Origin: Solirubrobacter soli DSM 22325
GTDB lineage: Bacteria > Actinomycetota > Thermoleophilia > Solirubrobacterales > Solirubrobacteraceae
Length of the DNA: 64,000 nucleotides
Direction: 5' to 3'
Assembly: GCF_000423665.1 (NCBI RefSeq)
Contig: NZ_KE384071.1
Location: 434,001-498,000 of the forward strand
The notes below the pieces were generated by a model. It searched no databases and was not told where the DNA came from. It worked only from the letters and a program-made list of their open reading frames with translations. This document shows, piece by piece, positions 56,606 to 64,000 of the stretch (the stretch's first letter is position 1; each line of letters opens with the position of its first letter). A program made the translations under genes and the position numbers.

Positions 56606-57793
56606 ATGTCAATGCGCCTCTGGTTGGCCGTGTTGTGCGGCTACTTCGCCTTGGGCGCGACGATCCAGGCGCTGCCTTCGGTGGTCGCGGGCGGCCCGGG
56701 CACGATCGGCCTGCTCGTCACGCTCGCGGCGGCCGCGACCGCGATCACCCGTCCGTTCGCCGGCCGCCTCGCCGACCGCGGCCGCGCGCTTCCGGTCGCC
56801 CGTGTGGGCGCCGCACTGGTGGCGGTCGGCGCGGCCGCCCACCTCGTGGCGGACACGCCGGTGGCGCTGGCGCTCGCCCGGCTGACGATCGGCGCCGGCG
56901 AAGGAGCGCTCTTCACGGGCGCGCTCGCCCGCGTGCTCGAAGCGGCCGCGGTCACCCGCCGCGGCCGCCTGATCGGCCACTTCGGCCTGTCGATGTGGGG
57001 AGGCCTCACCCTCGGCCCGGTCGTCGCCGCGACGATGAGCCCGCGCGGAGCGCTGTGGCTGGCGGCGACGATGGGCGCGGCGGCGCTCGCGCTGACGGCC
57101 GCGCGTCTCGCCACGCCCGGCCGCGTCGGCGCCCCACGGGCGCGCCTCGCCGCGCCCGCCCCCGAGGTCACCCCGCCCGCGCGTCTCGCCACGCCCGGCC
57201 GCGTCGTCGCCCCGCCCGCGCGCGCCGCCGCGCGGCCGTCCCTCATCCCCCGCGCGGCGTGGCGGCCCGGCCTCGTGCTCGGGCTGGCGTCGTTCGGGTA
57301 CGGGACGGTGATCGCGTTCGCGGTGTTGGAGGCCGGGAGCGGCGCGCTCGGCGTGTTCGCCGGGGCGTTCCTCGTCGTGCGGCTGCTCGGGAGCCGCCTC
57401 GTCGACGACCTCGGGCCGCGCACCGTCCTCGTCGCGTCGGCGGTGCTCGAGGCCGGCGCGCTCGCCACCGTCGGTGTCGCCGGGCTCGTCTCGCTGGCGG
57501 CCGCGGGCGCGGCACTCGCGCTCGTCTTCCCCGCGCTCGCGCTCTGGGTCGTCGAGGCCGCGGGGGAACGCGAGCGCGGCGCCGCCGTGGGCGCGATGAC
57601 GTCGTGCTGGGACGTGGGGATCGCGGCCGCGGGACCGGTGGGCGCGCTGCTCGTCTCGCCCGGGCACCTCGCGCCGGCGTTCATCGCGGCGAGCGGTCTG
57701 GCAGCGCTCGCGGCGGTCGGCGCGACCCCTGAGCGGACTAGGGAGTTCCCTGATTTAGGGCGCGCCGCGAGGCAGCAGGATGCGGCGCCATGA
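56606..57793 (+). CDS. MFS transporter
   Basis: A 395-residue major facilitator of 12 predicted helices. It begins MSMRLWLAVLCGYFALGATIQALPSVV and has the loop-2 signature FAGRLADRGRALPVARVG. The central loop between TM6 and TM7 is unusual: a Pro/Ala/Arg-rich low-complexity stretch with two RLATPGRV copies (about 167-174 and 193-200). The gene starts 2 bp from the TetR operator, so it is a likely drug or metabolite exporter under its control. ATG 56606 is preferred over ATG 56612. The stop overlaps the cupredoxin gene as ATGA. Confidence 0.88.
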   Translation: MSMRLWLAVLCGYFALGATIQALPSVVAGGPGTIGLLVTLAAAATAITRPFAGRLADRGRALPVARVGAALVAVGAAAHLVADTPVALALARLTIGAGEGALFTGALARVLEAAAVTRRGRLIGHFGLSMWGGLTLGPVVAATMSPRGALWLAATMGAAALALTAARLATPGRVGAPRARLAAPAPEVTPPARLATPGRVVAPPARAAARPSLIPRAAWRPGLVLGLASFGYGTVIAFAVLEAGSGALGVFAGAFLVVRLLGSRLVDDLGPRTVLVASAVLEAGALATVGVAGLVSLAAAGAALALVFPALALWVVEAAGERERGAAVGAMTSCWDVGIAAAGPVGALLVSPGHLAPAFIAASGLAALAAVGATPERTREFPDLGRAARQQDAAP

Positions 57794-58317
57794 CTTACCG
57801 CATCGCCGCCGCTGTGGCGGCTCTCGGCGCCTTCGCTGTCGCCGCTGCCCCCGCGGCCGCGGCTCCGAAGAAGAACACGATCACCGCCGTGGGCGGGATG
57901 AAGGTCAAGGCCAACGCGTACGTGCAGGACGCGCAGCACTGGGACGCCGACAGCTACACGGTCAAGTCCGGCGACACGGTGACGCTGCGCGACAAGTCGA
58001 CCGACGGGCAGCCGCACACGCTGTCGTTGATCAAGAAGCTGCCCAAGACGACCGCGCAGATCATGGGCTGCGAGGCGTGCGGGCCGCTAATGGAGGCCCA
58101 CCAGGCGAACCCGGAGACGGGTGAGGTCGGCAAGGAGCTCGTCGAGGCCGGGGGGTCCGGCTTCGACACCGGCGGCGACAAGTCCGCCGCCGGCGACTCG
58201 ATCTTCCTGCCGCCGAAGGGCAAGGTCACCTTCAAGGTCACGGCCAAGAAGGGCACGACCCTGAACTTCGTCTGCGCCGTGCACCCCTGGATGCTCGGGA
58301 CGATCAAGGTCTCCTAG
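57790..58317 (+). CDS. Secreted cupredoxin-like protein
   Basis: A 175-residue exported protein (signal peptide 1-25, AAAA). It is a cupredoxin domain with ligands His in DGQPHTLSLI and Cys/His/Met in NFVCAVHPWMLGTI. The insertion between the first ligand and the last ligand loop has a CEAC motif (GCEACGPLM). It may move electrons or bind copper at the cell surface. Start ATG 57790 overlaps the MFS stop by 4 bp (ATGA), so it is part of the TetR-controlled operon; a 10-bp-stem terminator follows. Confidence 0.85.
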   Translation: MTYRIAAAVAALGAFAVAAAPAAAAPKKNTITAVGGMKVKANAYVQDAQHWDADSYTVKSGDTVTLRDKSTDGQPHTLSLIKKLPKTTAQIMGCEACGPLMEAHQANPETGEVGKELVEAGGSGFDTGGDKSAAGDSIFLPPKGKVTFKVTAKKGTTLNFVCAVHPWMLGTIKVS

Positions 58318-58323
58318 CGCGGA

Positions 58324-58356
58324 GGGTGCGGGCTGCCGTGGGGGCGGCCCGCACCC
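58324..58356. terminator. Bidirectional terminator hairpin
   Basis: GGGTGCGGGC (58324-58333) and GCCCGCACCC (58347-58356) form a perfect 10-bp stem with a 13-nt loop, in the gap between the cupredoxin stop (58317) and the convergent protease stop (58364). Confidence 0.75.
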
Positions 58357-58363
58357 GATCGCG

Positions 58364-59251
58364 TCAGTCCGCCGCAGCGGCGTTGTAGACGCTTTGCGCC
58401 GTACCGTCGAGGTACGGACCGAACATCACGTCCGGCTGGTTGGAGTACCCGTAGGAGTTCACCGAGTAGAGGTTCGAACCCACGATCCAGCCGCCGCCGC
58501 TGGACCCGCCGGTCATGTCGCAGCCGATGCCCATCGTCGCCGGGCTGGCCGAGTTGTCCGACGTCTGCAGCGGCGAGCTGCACGTCCACAGCCGCTCACC
58601 CGTGAACGGCGGCGCCGCCGGGTAGCCGTAGGACACGTAGTTCTGCGAGCGGTTGTAGTTGAACGAGATCCCGCGCCCCCCGACGCGGTCCGTCAACGCC
58701 GTCCCGCCTGAGGGAGCGACGACCGCCGCGCCCACGTCGTAGCTGAAGTCACCGCTGTTCCCCCACGCCGACGACGTGAAGAGGTTCGAGGCCACGTAGA
58801 CCCCGAGCGGCGCCGACCCGTCCTTGTAGGCGGGCACGAACTCCCAGTTGGTGGCGAAGTCGCCGGGACCCTCGTTCACGCAGTGCCCCGCGGTCCACAC
58901 CACGCTCTTGTTCGAGCTCAGCAGCGCGGTCCCGGAGCAGACGTAATCCACGCCTCCCAACGTGAAGAACACCTTGCCGTGGGTGCGCGTGGGAGCGTTC
59001 GTGTAGGGCGTCGTGACCTCCGCGGAGGTCCACGGCAGCGGCGCCGCGGCGGCCTTCGAGACCGAGCCGTCGGCGTTGATCGTGCGTACCGCGGGCTTCG
59101 CGTTCTGCATCCGCTCCGCGGTCCAGTAATCCGCCACGTCGGCCCGCTGCGCCGAAGAGACGGTTCCCCGCTCGAGGACCTGCGCCTGCGCGGGTCCGGC
59201 CAGGACGAAAGTGGCAGCCAGCAGCGCCGGCGCCAGAGTGAGACGTCGCAA
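58364..59251 (-). CDS. Secreted trypsin-like serine protease
   Basis: A 295-residue exported protease (signal peptide 1-23, PAQA). The catalytic triad is H123 (VVWTAGHCVN), D172 (FSYDVGAAVV) and S251 in MTGGSSGGGWI (GxSGG). Cys pairs (VCSGTALL, GHCVN, WTCSSPL, IGCDMTGG) could form two disulfides. The start is TTG 59251, preceded by the ribosome site GGGAGG; no in-frame ATG or GTG is better placed. A hairpin would hide this site (see the leader feature). Its substrate is unknown; such proteases often degrade external protein. Confidence 0.85.
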   Translation of the reverse strand: MRRLTLAPALLAATFVLAGPAQAQVLERGTVSSAQRADVADYWTAERMQNAKPAVRTINADGSVSKAAAAPLPWTSAEVTTPYTNAPTRTHGKVFFTLGGVDYVCSGTALLSSNKSVVWTAGHCVNEGPGDFATNWEFVPAYKDGSAPLGVYVASNLFTSSAWGNSGDFSYDVGAAVVAPSGGTALTDRVGGRGISFNYNRSQNYVSYGYPAAPPFTGERLWTCSSPLQTSDNSASPATMGIGCDMTGGSSGGGWIVGSNLYSVNSYGYSNQPDVMFGPYLDGTAQSVYNAAAAD

Positions 59252-59317
59252 AATTGCCTCCCGAAAGGGACGTCTGTTTTCCCACCAGCCCGGACACCCC
59301 TGCCTCGGGAACTGGTG
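59241..59317 (-). promoter_or_regulatory. Structured leader of the protease mRNA hiding the ribosome site
   Basis: Two hairpins lie at the 5' end of the protease message (minus strand). The distal one pairs CACCAG-TT-CCCG with CGGG-CTGGTG (plus coordinates 59306-59317 with 59283-59292), stem 6+4 bp with a 2-nt bulge. The proximal one has arms AGACGTC (59275-59269) and GACGTCT (59247-59241) that enclose the ribosome site GGGAGG and the TTG start; inside them CCC-TTTC-GGG can also pair. No known riboswitch class was recognised. Confidence 0.45.
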
Positions 59318-59394
59318 ACGGTTGCCACACCGTAGCGCGGAGCGTTCGGGCAGCCGCACCATATGTCCGCAATCGAATCGCTAGCTTCGCCTCA

Positions 59395-60353
<959 letters not shown>

Positions 60354-60357
<4 letters not shown>

Positions 60358-61127
60358 GCCTCGCCTACACCTTGAGCGACACGGCCGTCCTCGCCCGCCG
60401 CAACCTCAAGCGGATTCCGCGCCAGCCCGACCTGCTGATCGCCTACACGGTGCAGCCGGTGATGTTCGTGCTGCTGTTCGTGTACGTCTTCGGCGGCGCG
60501 ATCCAGACGCCCGGCTTCGACTACGTCGACTTCCTGATGCCGGGCATCATCGTGCAGTCGATCGCGTTCGGCGGGTTCGTCACCGCGCTCGGGCTCTCCG
60601 AAGACGTCCAGAAGGGCCTGATCGACCGCTTCCGCTCGTTGCCGATGTCGCGGGCGGCGGTGCTCACCGGACGCACGCTGTCGGACATCCTGCTCAACTG
60701 CCTGTCGCTGACCGTGCTGCTGGGGGTCGGCTTCATCGCCGGATTCAACTTCCAGGACACGAGCGTCCCCGAGGTGCTGCTCGGGATCTTCCTGCTGCTG
60801 CTGTTCGGATACGCGTTCTCGTGGATCTTCGCGCTGGTCGGGCTCTTCTCGTCCTCGCCTGAGACCGCGAACTCGATCGGTTTCACGGCGATCTTCCCGC
60901 TCACCTTCGCGTCGTCGGCGTTCGTCCCGGCGGAGTCGATGCCGGACGGCCTGCAGCAGTTCGCCAACGCGAACCCGTTCACGACGGTGGTCGACGCGGT
61001 TCGCCACCTGTGGCTCGGCACACCCGCCAACAGCGACGTCTGGGTGGCGTTCCTGTGGTGCGCGGTCCTGCTCGTGGTCTTCGTGCCGCTCGCCGTCCGC
61101 CGGTACAGGCAGGTCTCCGCCAAATGA
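60354..61127 (+). CDS. ABC transporter permease, DrrB type
   Basis: A 257-residue permease with six hydrophobic segments. Conserved ABC-2 family features: RRNLKRIPRQPDLLIAYTVQPVMFVLLFVYVFGGAI at the N-terminus (seen as QPDLLIAYTVQPVMFVLLF), 'KGLIDRFRSLPMSRAAVLTGR', and the C-terminal FVPAESMPDGLQQFANANPFTTVVDAVRHL. Start ATG 60354 is coupled to the ATPase gene. Together they make a small exporter. Confidence 0.93.
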
Positions 61128-61146
61128 GGGCTGGCACACTCTGTAG

Positions 61147-62298
61147 GTGCGCGTTTTCGCCACAGTGATCGTGGTGGCGGTGGCGGCGGTGACGTTGGTC
61201 TCCGCGGCCACCGCGCAGGGCCCGGCGAAGGCTTCGGTGGCCGTCGTCTCGGGCACCCTCGGCAACGTGTCGGCCAAGAAGGTCTCCGGCGGCGGGTCGA
61301 CCAGCGGGGCGATCCCGGCGAAGCTGCCGAAGGGGATCGAGCTCGGCGACGGCTTCTACAGCCTCACGACGTCGAGCGACGGGACCGCGTCGGCGCAGGC
61401 CGAGGCCGACGACCTCGAGCTGTTCGGCGGCGCCGTGACGGCGTCGCTGGTCTCCCGCAGCGCCACCGCGACCGCCAAGCGCGTCAAGTACAGCGGCACC
61501 GTGCGCGACCTCGTGCTCGGCGACGAGGACATCGGCTCGGTCAGCCGGGCCAAGACGTACACGTTCGCCTCCGGCAAGGCCGTCGTGAACACCGACGGCG
61601 CGGCGCTCACGGTCACGTTGACGAAGGACCTGAACGGCTTCCCGGCCGGGACGAAGGTCGTCGTCGCGGAGGTCTCGGCCACAGCGGGCGCGGCCGCGCC
61701 GGAGCCCACCGCGACCGCCTCGCCCACCGCCGAGCCCACGACGACCGCCACGCCCGAGCCGACCGCGACGCCGAAGCCCCGCGACACGACCCCGAGCTGG
61801 AAGAAGCGGCTGATGTCCAGGCGCTTCATGTTCCCCGTGGCGGGCCAGACGACGATCGGCGGCCCGTTCGGCTCCTTCCGCGCCGACACCGGCGCCCACC
61901 AGGGCAACGACCTCTTCGCCGACTTCGGCACCCCCGTCGTGGCGGTCGCCGACGGCACGATCAAGAACGTCGGCTCGCTCCCGATCTCCGGCAACCGCCT
62001 GTGGGTGTACGCCGACGGCGGCGACCAGTTCTTCTATGCCCACCTCGCGTCCTTCGCACCGGCCGCCGTCGACGACCGCCACGTCGAGGCCGGCACCGTC
62101 CTCGGCTACATCGGCAACACGGGCGACGCCGAGCCGACCCCGCCGCACCTGCACTTCGAGATCCATCCGAACGGCGGCAAGGCCGTCGACCCCAACTCGT
62201 TCCTCGTCGCCTGGCAGAAGCGCGCCGGCAACCTCACGGACACGTCCGAGCGTCCCGGCGCCCTCGTCGAGGTCCGAGACTTCATAGGAGAAGGATGA
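61147..62298 (+). CDS. Secreted M23 (LytM) metallopeptidase
   Basis: A 383-residue exported protein (signal peptide 1-23, start GTG 61147). A long N-terminal beta domain of unknown type (about 30-180) precedes a Pro/Thr linker (EPTATASPTAEPTTTA) and the LytM domain (about 225-355). Zinc ligands are H251 and D255 (HQGND) and H336 in PHLHFEIH, with H334. Such enzymes cut peptidoglycan peptides; the linker and long N-terminal part suggest cell-surface positioning. Start is 19 bp after the ABC permease stop. Confidence 0.88.
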   Translation: MRVFATVIVVAVAAVTLVSAATAQGPAKASVAVVSGTLGNVSAKKVSGGGSTSGAIPAKLPKGIELGDGFYSLTTSSDGTASAQAEADDLELFGGAVTASLVSRSATATAKRVKYSGTVRDLVLGDEDIGSVSRAKTYTFASGKAVVNTDGAALTVTLTKDLNGFPAGTKVVVAEVSATAGAAAPEPTATASPTAEPTTTATPEPTATPKPRDTTPSWKKRLMSRRFMFPVAGQTTIGGPFGSFRADTGAHQGNDLFADFGTPVVAVADGTIKNVGSLPISGNRLWVYADGGDQFFYAHLASFAPAAVDDRHVEAGTVLGYIGNTGDAEPTPPHLHFEIHPNGGKAVDPNSFLVAWQKRAGNLTDTSERPGALVEVRDFIGEG

Positions 62299-62361
62299 GG
62301 AGCCTGACCACCGTTCGACGAGGCACCAATCGCAGGTTTCAGGCATTCCGGAGGTGCCGTG

Positions 62362-62751
62362 ATGGCCAGTAGCGAAGAGCCGTCCCCGAAGCCCACGTTG
62401 GTCGAAAGGATGCGCGCGCAGCGGGAGATCCACGCCTTGCGCCCGCTCTACCTGCGGGTGCTGATCACCGTCGCCGGCTTCACGCTGCTGTTCACCGGCC
62501 TGGCGATGCTCGTCCTCCCCGGCCCCGCGCTGGCGGTGATCCCGATCGCCCTGGCGATCCTCTCGCTCGAGTTCGCCTGGGCCGGCCGCGCCCTCGAGAC
62601 CGCGCTCGAGAAGGCCGAGCAGGCCAAGCAGTCGGCCAAGGAGACCTCCCGCACCCAGCGGATCGTCGTCGGCGTCGCGATCGGCCTGGCGGTGATCGCG
62701 GCGGTGATCGCCTCGATCCTCTGGGAGATCCCGGTCGTCCCCTTCACCTAG
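62362..62751 (+). CDS. PGPGW-type transmembrane protein
   Basis: A 129-residue membrane protein of the PGPGW (TIGR02611-like) family. The N-terminal half is cytoplasmic (LVERMRAQREIHALRPLYLRV). The first helix pair carries LAMLVLPGPALAVIPIALAILSLEFAW, with PGP. A basic segment and a final helix RIVVGVAIGLAVIAAVIASILW follow. Start ATG 62362 has a GGAGG site 7 bp away. Function is unknown. The 3' end overlaps DUF2000 by 4 bp (convergent). Confidence 0.8.
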   Translation: MASSEEPSPKPTLVERMRAQREIHALRPLYLRVLITVAGFTLLFTGLAMLVLPGPALAVIPIALAILSLEFAWAGRALETALEKAEQAKQSAKETSRTQRIVVGVAIGLAVIAAVIASILWEIPVVPFT

Positions 62752-63149
62752 CGGAGCAGGCCGAGCGAGCCTGTGAGGCGGCGCAGGACCTTGCCGTCGC
62801 CGTAGAACGCGAGGCCGAGGTAGTCGGGGGCGTCGGTCGAGGCGACCATCGCGCGGAAGTGCTCGTAGTCGGTCGTCGTCTGGCCTGAGCGGGGGAAGCC
62901 GACGACGCCGATCTCGGCCGCGACGGCCTTGGCGCGCAGCGACGGCAGCTGGTCCGCCTGCGCGCGCAGGACCGGGAGCCCGGTCGTGATCAGGCCCGGG
63001 TGCTCGTGCCCCGCGCCGTCGACGAAGGCCTCGCCGACCATCCCCGGCACCTTCGTCCCCAGCGTCATCGCCAGCACCGCGGCGGCGTTCGCCGCCAAGC
63101 CGGGCGCCAGCGCCTCGTCGACCACCACCACAGCACGTGTTCCGTTCAC
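62748..63149 (-). CDS. DUF2000 domain protein
   Basis: A 133-residue protein of the DUF2000 family. Characteristic parts are VVVDEALAPGLAANAAAVLAMTLG, 'HPGLITTGLPVLRAQADQL' and YLGLAFYGDGKVLRRLTGSLGLL. The fold is related to PTH2-type hydrolases according to domain databases as I recall, but no activity is established. Start ATG 63149. It diverges from the Lrp gene 67 bp away, a common DUF2000-Lrp arrangement. Confidence 0.85.
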   Translation of the reverse strand: MNGTRAVVVVDEALAPGLAANAAAVLAMTLGTKVPGMVGEAFVDGAGHEHPGLITTGLPVLRAQADQLPSLRAKAVAAEIGVVGFPRSGQTTTDYEHFRAMVASTDAPDYLGLAFYGDGKVLRRLTGSLGLLR

Positions 63150-63190
63150 ACGACAATCAGAGCACAGCTGCGGAGGATCGGGCCCAACTT

Positions 63191-63203
63191 CGCACGTCGT
63201 GCG
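63191..63203. promoter_or_regulatory. Short dyad, candidate Lrp operator
   Basis: CGCACG (63191-63196) and CGTGCG (63198-63203) are perfect inverted arms around one T, flanked by TT and GAA, in the 67-bp region between DUF2000 and the Lrp gene. Divergent placement suits an autoregulated Lrp-type protein. Confidence 0.45.
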
Positions 63204-63216
63204 GAAGAATCACCGC

Positions 63217-63690
63217 ATGGTTCGACTTGATGCGACGGACTGGGCGATTCTCGACGTCCTGCAGGACGATGCACGGACGAGCAACCGCGACCTGGCGGCG
63301 GCGGTCCACGTCTCGCCGTCCACGTCGTCGGAGCGGGTCCGCAACCTCAAGGCCGACGGCGTCATCCGCGGCTACCACGCCGACGTGGACTACGGCGCCC
63401 TCGGCCGCCACGTGCAGGCGCTGACCGCGGTCACGATCCGCCCGCCCACCCGCGAGATCATCGAGGCGTTCCGCAACTGGGTCTCGGAGCTGCCGGAGAT
63501 CGTCGGCGTGTTCGTGGTCTCCGGCGCGGCGGACTTCCTGCTGCACGTCGCGGTGCCGGACACCGACGCGCTCTACGCCTTCGTGATCGACCGCCTGACC
63601 GAGCGCGCCGAGGTCGCCGACGTCAACACCTCGGTGGTCTACGAGCACATCCGCCGCACGGTGCTGGAGCCCCTCACCCACTCGGGATGA
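63217..63690 (+). CDS. Lrp/AsnC family transcriptional regulator
   Basis: A 157-residue regulator. The HTH domain is LDATDWAILDVLQDDARTSNRDLAAAVHVSPSTSSERVRNL, seen as ILDVLQDDARTSN and VHVSPSTSSERVRNL. The C-terminal RAM ligand/dimer domain is VQALTAVTIRPP to ADFLLHVAVPDTDALYAFVIDRL. Start ATG 63217. It likely controls DUF2000 and perhaps the downstream MFS exporter gene in response to an amino acid. Confidence 0.92.
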   Translation: MVRLDATDWAILDVLQDDARTSNRDLAAAVHVSPSTSSERVRNLKADGVIRGYHADVDYGALGRHVQALTAVTIRPPTREIIEAFRNWVSELPEIVGVFVVSGAADFLLHVAVPDTDALYAFVIDRLTERAEVADVNTSVVYEHIRRTVLEPLTHSG

Positions 63691-63726
63691 TGCGGCGCGC
63701 CGGCGCGGGTGCGAGCGTCGCCGGCA

Positions 63727-64000
63727 ATGAGCGCAGCCGACGGCCTGAAGTCACCCACGCCGATCCTCGTCACACTCGCGTCCGGCCAGTTCCTGATGAC
63801 CCTGGACACGTCGGTGATGAACGTCGCGATCGCGACCGTCGCGGAGGACGTCGGCACCGACGTGAGCGGCATCCAGACGGCGATCACGCTCTACACGCTG
63901 GTGATGGCGACGCTGATGATCACCGGCGGCAAGATCGGCGGGATCATCGGCCGCAAGCGCGCGTTCGCGATCGGGTGCGTGATCTACGGCTGCGGCTCGC
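63727..64000 (+). CDS. MFS exporter, DHA2-type (cut by window edge)
   Basis: The first 91 codons of a major facilitator transporter, starting ATG 63727, 36 bp after the Lrp gene. The visible part has the opening SGQFLMTLDTSVMNVAIATVAEDVG (here FLMTLDTSVMNVAIATVA), which is the DHA2/EmrB-type helix 1 (LDTTIVNVALP-like), then loop 2-3 GGKIGGIIGRKRAFAIG. A drug or metabolite exporter of 14 helices is likely. The rest is outside the window. Confidence 0.85.
   Translation, partial: MSAADGLKSPTPILVTLASGQFLMTLDTSVMNVAIATVAEDVGTDVSGIQTAITLYTLVMATLMITGGKIGGIIGRKRAFAIGCVIYGCGS

Noticed and set aside
59241..59394. Known riboswitch (ydaO/c-di-AMP, cobalamin, SAM, guanidine) before the protease
   Set aside because: None of the conserved cores of these classes could be matched in the leader; only unclassified hairpins are claimed.

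Overview
The window is bacterial chromosome of very high G+C (about 70% by eye), densely packed on both strands. The gene content suggests an actinobacterium of the Thermoleophilia/Solirubrobacterales type: a large LuxR-type (LAL) regulator, DUF4235, LytR-CpsA-Psr, FmdB, PucR, many secreted Ala-rich proteins, secreted proteins with DxDGDG repeats, and the housekeeping order metG-tatD-rsmA-ispE. The assignment is inferred from gene content, not from a marker gene. No insertion sequence, prophage, CRISPR array or rRNA was seen. The only RNA gene recognised is one tRNA-Gln(UUG). No gene-free stretch exceeds 300 bp; the longest are about 200 bp (22722-22919) and 168 bp (34737-34904).

Layout. 1-8.8 kb: the start of an ECF sigma factor, a secreted barrel protein, an LAL regulator, a VOC protein, the rplY-pth pair, a secreted GH2 glycosidase and two unknown proteins. 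8.9-12 kb: DUF4235, then glmU-prs and a small gene on the minus strand. 12-16 kb: tRNA-Gln, an HNH protein, an S55-like secreted peptidase, an MTAP/PNP phosphorylase and a DedA protein. 16-22 kb: a LacI regulator next to two tandem secreted six-hairpin glycosidases, the likely carbohydrate-use module. 22-30.5 kb: FHA-HTH and PucR regulators, a DedA-PAP2 fusion, and the housekeeping operon metG-tatD-rsmA-ispE.

30.5-33 kb: a compact operon of K+ channel, YgiB/YjfM-like lipoprotein, YjfC/YgiC-like ATP-grasp ligase and DUF350 membrane protein. 33-37 kb: ketopantoate-reductase-like protein, then a copper cluster of two cupredoxin proteins and a small-laccase-type two-domain multicopper oxidase. 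37-40 kb: rsmI, a ROK kinase and an LCP protein. 40-49.2 kb: four consecutive paralogous secreted proteins with 6-7 DxDGDG (PKD/Ca-binding-like) repeats each. 49.3-52.7 kb: a paired acyl-CoA dehydrogenase operon, an EamA transporter and FmdB. 52.7-58.3 kb: glycyl-tRNA synthetase coupled to a diiron ferritin-like/SCP2 fusion, and a TetR-hydrolase / MFS-cupredoxin divergent module sharing one 26-bp operator. 58.3-64 kb: secreted trypsin-like protease with a structured leader, an ABC exporter pair, an M23 peptidase, DUF2000, Lrp and the start of an MFS exporter.

Two general features stand out. Thirteen same-strand gene pairs overlap by exactly 4 bp as NTGA: five ATGA, six GTGA and two CTGA. The two CTGA cases imply CTG start codons. 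Eight convergent gene pairs overlap at their 3' ends by 4-64 bp, so they have no room for a terminator between them.
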